A DNA stretch of 64,000 bases from Pisaster brevispinus (taxonomy: Eukaryota > Echinodermata > Asteroidea > Forcipulatida > Asteriidae). Of this stretch, positions 58,403 through 64,000 are shown one piece after another. The translations under genes and the position numbers were made by a program. Below the pieces are notes generated by a model that did no database searches, was not told where the DNA came from, and worked only from the letters and a program-made list of their open reading frames with translations. Positions within the stretch are counted from its first letter, which is position 1; each line of letters opens with the position of its first letter. The DNA is taken from the NCBI GenBank assembly GCA_023634235.1, contig JAMKCF010000002.1, forward strand, positions 9,385,591 through 9,449,590, given 5' to 3'.

Positions 58403-61096
58403 AGTCTTATTTAGACAGGGTAGCCTGATCAATATTACAAATTCTAACCCTTAGGGCCCATAAATACAAATAGTAAACAGTAAACTTGGGACTGAGGCTG
58501 TATTCCAAGGGTTTAAACAGACTTGAGAATGAGACTACTCACTACGAGATTCAAAATGGAGGTTTGTATCCCAGACTGGTGCCTCAGATTACATGACCCA
58601 GTTCATAGTAATCCCACCAATGCCCTCCGGGTACTTGACATTACCACTGCCAGGCGTGAATAGATTACCGCGAACACTTGTTTCAGAAGAGAAAGACAGT
58701 TTCCCTTACAGTAGTTGTTCAACTATTTAGAAAACAGATCTGAGTAGAATTTGAAGCTTTCCCAGGATGGGAAAGATCAGTCTTGCTAACTGGGAAACAG
58801 ATTACAGTTTCACATACTTCAAATTGTCATTTATACAAGATTAAGGAAAGTCTCACCCAAACTGTTGCCACCACTTTTTAGAAGTAAAGAAACTTTGAAA
58901 TGCTTCTCGACTGGCAGTTTACATTCAACCAGAACTGGCACATGCAGGTACATTTGATTCATCAGCTGTTGTGGAAATTTTTCCAGCCAAATCTCCATTT
59001 CCAGGGGTGAGAATCATTGCCGACAAAAAGGTCTGAAACTAGGATCCAAACTTAAGGAGGTATGTTGAAGTGATGGCATTTCCACCTTTTGGTTACCAAA
59101 TGGAGTGATAAATGGCAAGTTGCTCCAGGGGAACATTATCCTTAGTAGTAAAGGAGTTAACCAAAGAGCTTTATTCCTATAGTACGGTATATCTGAGAAA
59201 GTAACAGGGTTTTTTTTCACCAAGCAGACATGAGATTCAGGTGACAATTCAGGTGACAGCTTGACATTTCTCATCTCTGCATTTTAAACTTACTTTACTT
59301 AGAATGCGTTTACATGTATGAAACAATAGCTTTAGTATTTCATATCTTGAAAACATTTTGAATTCATGTAAAAAGGTTGTTTTTAATAGTAGCTGAACAA
59401 TTTTACTGAGAGAGCTCAAAACCTAAATCCACAATTTGCTGAATGAGTTATAGCTTCTATACCGAAAATCAAAACACATTGATCTTCCTTTAGCTAATTA
59501 GATTTACAGTTAGTTTATCATGATGAAAATGTCTACCTCTGTATACTGTGGAATGATTGAAGACTAGCTTCAGAAAGCATTGCATAACCAAAGACGAATT
59601 ACTGTCACAAATGCATTGGCTGGAATCCCTTTGGAAAATCAATTGTGTGTTTAGCACAGACAGTTTGAAATGTGCCTACAATTACATTCAATGCCAGAGC
59701 AATCTATTAAAAGGGGGTTAAAATAGTACAAGGCTAATACTACACCAGACAAATAACGATAATTAATTTTATTGACGGTTTTAAGAGACCCATGAAAATC
59801 CATCTGTACTTTCATGCAGGTTTAGATTTTTCGCGTGATTGATTTTAAGCATAGAGAAAATCTATGTTTTAAGTACTGGACATAAACACTCCACTGAATT
59901 TTTGTTATAAATAAAGCAATCTGTCCTGCATGCAATGGCCGTGATGGAATTTTAAGCTGTACCGTCCTTTGTTTTGTTCAGATGGATTTGGAAACTAAGG
60001 TTAAGAAGATTAGAATGCATGTGCTCCTCCTAACAAATGTTATGCTATTTCTTAATTAGGCCTAGGCCTATATGTTTTTTCATTCTTTTTCAATGTTGTT
60101 TTTGAAACCCAGAGACCTTAAATGTGTTTATTTCTCAACTATTCTACGGGTTTTTACGACACTGCTGTTGTAAACTACTGTAGAAACCTGGAATGAACAG
60201 ACTCATGTGAAAAACATTCCTTGGTGATTGCTTTTGAAAACTACCGATCCAAAAACAATGAAGTATCTTCTCTGTACAGTTTCTTGAAAACAACAGGACT
60301 GAAACGTCTGAACTCTTCCAAAAAAATGTATCTGTTTGATTTGGCTTTTATAAAATCAAGTGTTGGAATGAATAGGTGGTCTATATCGCTCTTCTAAAAA
60401 TCAATTTTCTGCCATAGAGGGATTGACAGCAAACGCCAAGAGAAACTGACAACAGTTTAAGTGCACTGATAACACCAAACTCTTGATCAGCAGTGCTTAA
60501 GACATATCAGGGTTGTCCACTACTCACTGCTCTCTGTTGGTTCGCAAGGCCGTGTCCCTGTCATAACTCAGAAGTGGGTTTTAAGTTTCTCGCCCCAATC
60601 CAGAAGCAACCAGACTTAATTTACAAGGGGAGACATGTACAAAGCAAATTGGGAGCAGACTTGAGGAGAAATGTGAGGCTGAGTTATTGATAAGGATTAG
60701 GGTTAATCCCCTCTGAGCCTACCCAGGGATTTGATGATTTGTCAAGGTATTTGTAGTTCGTGGTAAGATTTATTTCCACCGGTGTCCTTGCTGTCATTAG
60801 CAATTTTCCTGCGATTTTCAGTCTTGACAAGTTTTACTTTATCTTTCAGAAATATTTTACTGTTCAACAAGCAATTTTAGAAAAGTTAATATTTTAGAGG
60901 GAAAATTTGATACAAAATTACCATCAAATTAACTTCAAAGGGATTGTGCAGAACCTGGAAAAGTTTATCTTCAAAGCTATCAGAAAATTACTCAACAGGA
61001 AATGTCATTCAAACATCAGGCAGTAACTATAACTAGTAAATGTGCTGTACAAGCATGTACACCTATAAAATAATAATCTCTTATGGGAGGAGTGCT

Positions 61097-61112
61097 GGCT
61101 CTGAAAAGAGCC
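61097..61112 (-). terminator. Histone-type 3' stem-loop, without a histone gene
   Basis: The minus strand reads GGCTCTTTTCAGAGCC, an exact match to the conserved 6 bp stem/4 base loop that ends metazoan replication-dependent histone mRNAs. About 12 bases later comes CATAAGAGATT, weakly like the purine-rich downstream element. No histone reading frame lies upstream on the minus strand, so this would be a remnant or a chance match. Confidence 0.45.
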
Positions 61113-61338
61113 GTTGTGGTCAGAGCCAATACTATTCCAAAAATAAATTTATACTTGGTTGTACGCGCAAGTTTACTAGTTTCATGTATACCAGTTATTT
61201 CCTATTATCCACACCATGTAAAGCTTCAAATATCACTTATGCAAATATCAGTTTAACAAATGTCTCAAATTAGAGCTCTCGCAACGAGGATTGATTAACG
61301 AGAACGTGAAAGATGCCAAGAATGTTTGATAAGCTAGT

Positions 61339-61685
61339 GAAGATCCAATTAGAGTTATCAGGAACCTGGTTGTTCTTGTTGTTACTGAGACTTACAGTGT
61401 GGGCAACCACATAATCACAAACCCTCAATGTTTGGGCCAAATTAAACACACACTTGCTGTCAGTGTTTGAAAATGAAGATTCAATTAAATATATCTGGAA
61501 TGAGGTTGTTAATTTCCTTGAGTGTGGGGAAACCACACCATCACAAACCCTCAATGATTAGACCAAATTAAAAATACATTTGCCATCAGTGTTTGACAAG
61601 TGAAGATTATAACTATCTGGAATGAGGTTGTTATCAGGCAGTTGCTACCTTGCATGTGGGGGAACCTTAACCACAAACCCAAGAG
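61339..61685. repeat. Tandem ~130 bp repeat, 2.6 units
   Basis: Units start at 61339, 61475 and 61602 (136, 127 and a partial ~80 bp). Shared blocks are GAAGATTCAATTA, TCTGGAATGAGGTTGTTA, GTGTGGGGAA, ATCACAAACCCTCAATG, CCAAATTAAA and GTCAGTGTTTGA. Confidence 0.75.
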
Positions 61686-62790
61686 CTGCACAATTCTTCT
61701 AAACATTCTTTCCTTCCTTTACATCCAATGTCTGGTGTGAAGAGGATCTACAACCCAACACAAAACAGCCAAGTACTGTCACATCCCACATCTGGACTAC
61801 CCTGTTTCCACTCACCCCAACCCTCAACAGATGGAAAACACACACCGCTGTCCTAAATGTAATCTAAATCCCTGTCAAGTAAACAGTCCGTACTGAAAAA
61901 CCAACATCATCCCCACTTCAATTCAATCACTACAAATTGGGTATACACACCTCTTTACAAATTAGCGGGCAGACACCACTACTGTAAGCCTTCCAGGCCA
62001 CAACCAGCAACCGTTAACATGAGTGGTTTGCCGACACAATACGGCATCCTCTCTCCTACAAATGACCCACCCCATTGTCATCATCAATTATTGTTCTCCA
62101 TCCACAGGGATGATCTTGTTCGGAAGCCAGTTAATTGCGAAGCAATTTTACAGGAGGCCAATTAGGTGGGAAGATAGTGAGCATCTTGAATGGCTTCGGT
62201 TCTCCGGCCCGGGAGAGTGAACAATGTCTCATTCAACTGTTTTTGGATACTTTTTAAACCTGACCACTTCAGGGGTAATTGTCAATTAAAATTGTTTGTA
62301 GCGTATTCATTACATCGTTTATCCAGTCCACACTGATTAATTAATTCCAAAGTGGACAAGAGAGATTTTTAAAATTAATTACCCACTTAGTACTTGCGTT
62401 TAAAAACTGGGTTACTTGATAAAAATGTGGCAAGGCATTCAGGCAATGCTCTTTATTGTGCAAATGAAATCACGATGACCACCTCATCCTCAACAGCTGG
62501 GAGAATGCCCTTTTTAAAGTTAACTCTCCGCATATTTCTTCATACAGGTTCAATCGCTTGCTTGTTCTCGTCTATGCTGTAACTAGCAAGTAGTTGTAAA
62601 CAACAGTTTCCAACAGCTGTTTTCATTGTCTCTAAATTTCTGTTGCTCTAAACCCTGATACTACTCTATAAGAAATTTGAGATTATACCTCTTAAAATTG
62701 TTTGAAAGAAATTTCTATTTTAAATTTGAATGCTGTCAGATAATTTAAGAGGTGTTATCATTGCATTAGGGATAATGAATAACTAGGTGT

Positions 62791-62831
62791 TGATCATACC
62801 AGAGAGGAAGGAGTTCCTTCCTCCATGATCA
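62791..62831. repeat. Short hairpin
   Basis: GAGGAAGGA pairs with TCCTTCCTC across a two-base loop, with outer TGATCAT/ATGATCA arms. No function is assigned. Confidence 0.6.
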
Positions 62832-64000
62832 TACACTGTTTAGGGCAAAAACAAATCTAACAACGGTAGACACTTTTCAACAGCATAGTTTTGCCTTCTT
62901 AAAGACGGAGCTGATTTTCTGCAGACAGGTTTTTTTCCTTTCATTTTAAGTTATTAAAAAAGTGAAAAGTCCCACAAAAACAGCCTTAAATTTCCCAAAA
63001 GCAAAAGCGTAGACCACAAATCTGAGACCACAGACTGAAATGGTTCCCCAGATAGTCTACAACAGTACAAAGTATGCAACTAATGTTCAGTTCAATAACC
63101 CTAGGTGATTGCGTCCAATGGTGTGAATCCCCAACAGGATGGACGAAGCAATTCGGTGGAATAAATAAAAGGAACTCTTTCAAACACAACAAAAACAACC
63201 GGACAATTGGACATTGCCAGCGCTGGTGGGTTTACTCTTGTGTCGCCTGACTGGCTCTAAAGTTAGACAAAATGTAAGGCTTTTTTCCCTCCCGTTGTCT
63301 GGCTTGCCACAGGGGAAACATCAAGGGATGGCTGAAGTAATGAGAGGTGAAGCCTTATGTGTCAATATGATGTAAGCTATTCTCATGATGAACAGGGCCA
63401 CTACACTCATCATTAGCTAGAGAAAATTCGGCCAGAGGCTGGACAACTTTGAGATCTTTCTTCTTCCATGGTATCTCAGGGTGTAAAAGACTTTGGGTTT
63501 TATGGTCAGTGTTGGGTTAGCTGCATCATTAACATTCTTCCATTTGTCTACAAGGTTCTTGTCTTGGACCACCATAATAAAGTTATTTTATGTTGGAAGT
63601 CAAAACAAGATCATTTCTTGTCAGGACCACTTAAAAGTGAAAGACAGGCATGTTCAAAACAAATCTTCTTTTTCTTCTTTTTTTCATTTTACCTTCGTTT
63701 GAAGAATTGTTTTTCAAAACTTCTTTAGAAGCCATGGAAGTTAGAAATGAAGGTGTTTACAAATGGCATAGTCATAAAATAATAGATAACCGTATCAAAA
63801 ACCGAAAATGAAAGTCTATGTTATTAAGGTTTTAAAAGATCAAAAGAGAACATAACTGCAAACTGCAAAAATGAGGGGTCTGAAATGCCAAATGTAAAAG
63901 GTGACATGCAAACATTTCAGCAGGTTTAAAGAACTTCACAACAACAACAAAAACCACAATCTTTTGCAAAAGGATTTTGATAAATTTCCTTGCAAATTTA

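Larger units (their letters stand above)
40912..64000 (-). other. Long 5' intron of Eph (at least 23 kb), or intron plus unseen small exons
   Basis: I see no ephrin-binding domain, no Cys-rich first half and no signal peptide exon on the minus strand here. In this family those are normally on large exons that would leave a long open frame. The stretch holds MITE copies, simple repeats, one exon-like frame at 52075-52250, a tandem repeat at 61339-61685 and a histone-type stem-loop at 61097-61112. The rest shows nothing I can support. Confidence 0.6.

Overview
The window reads as animal nuclear DNA: AT-rich (my rough impression is under 40% GC), with interrupted genes, GT-AG introns, tRNA-derived SINE sequence and many small non-autonomous transposon copies. 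An Eph receptor with long introns, together with the repeat style, suggests a deuterostome invertebrate, most likely an echinoderm. The phylum is an inference. The Eph identity is not in doubt.

Layout. (1) 1-6487, plus strand: the last four coding exons (561-699, 1346-1442, 1917-2027, 6296-6487) of a gene I cannot name. They encode a Ser/Arg-rich tail ending in a class I PDZ ligand (-YTVV). Its introns hold a tRNA-Glu-like SINE, a degraded ~31 bp minisatellite carrying two ~0.7 kb inverted-repeat elements, and a fold-back array of ~235 bp units. (2) 6488-14101: convergent space with the 3' UTRs of both genes and an ~82 bp tandem repeat. (3) 14102-40911, minus strand: 14 phase-consistent exons of an Eph receptor tyrosine kinase. 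They run from the second half of the Cys-rich region through two FN3 domains, the TM helix, a juxtamembrane segment built partly from two small symmetric cassette exons, an apparently active kinase domain and a SAM domain, to a C-terminal -TLV PDZ ligand (749 residues in the window). (4) 40912-64000: no exon of the ephrin-binding domain is visible, so the 5' end of Eph must lie beyond the right edge or in exons too small for me to see. This stretch holds a dispersed 172 bp MITE family, a GC-richer island with one exon-like reading frame, a 130 bp tandem repeat, an exact histone-type 3' stem-loop, and simple repeats.

The two genes are tail to tail and both products end in PDZ ligands. Eph is the receptor for membrane-anchored ephrins and signals through juxtamembrane and activation-loop tyrosines. 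The left gene's product cannot be placed in a pathway from this sequence. I could run no searches, so family calls rest on motif recognition and hand-checked splice phases.
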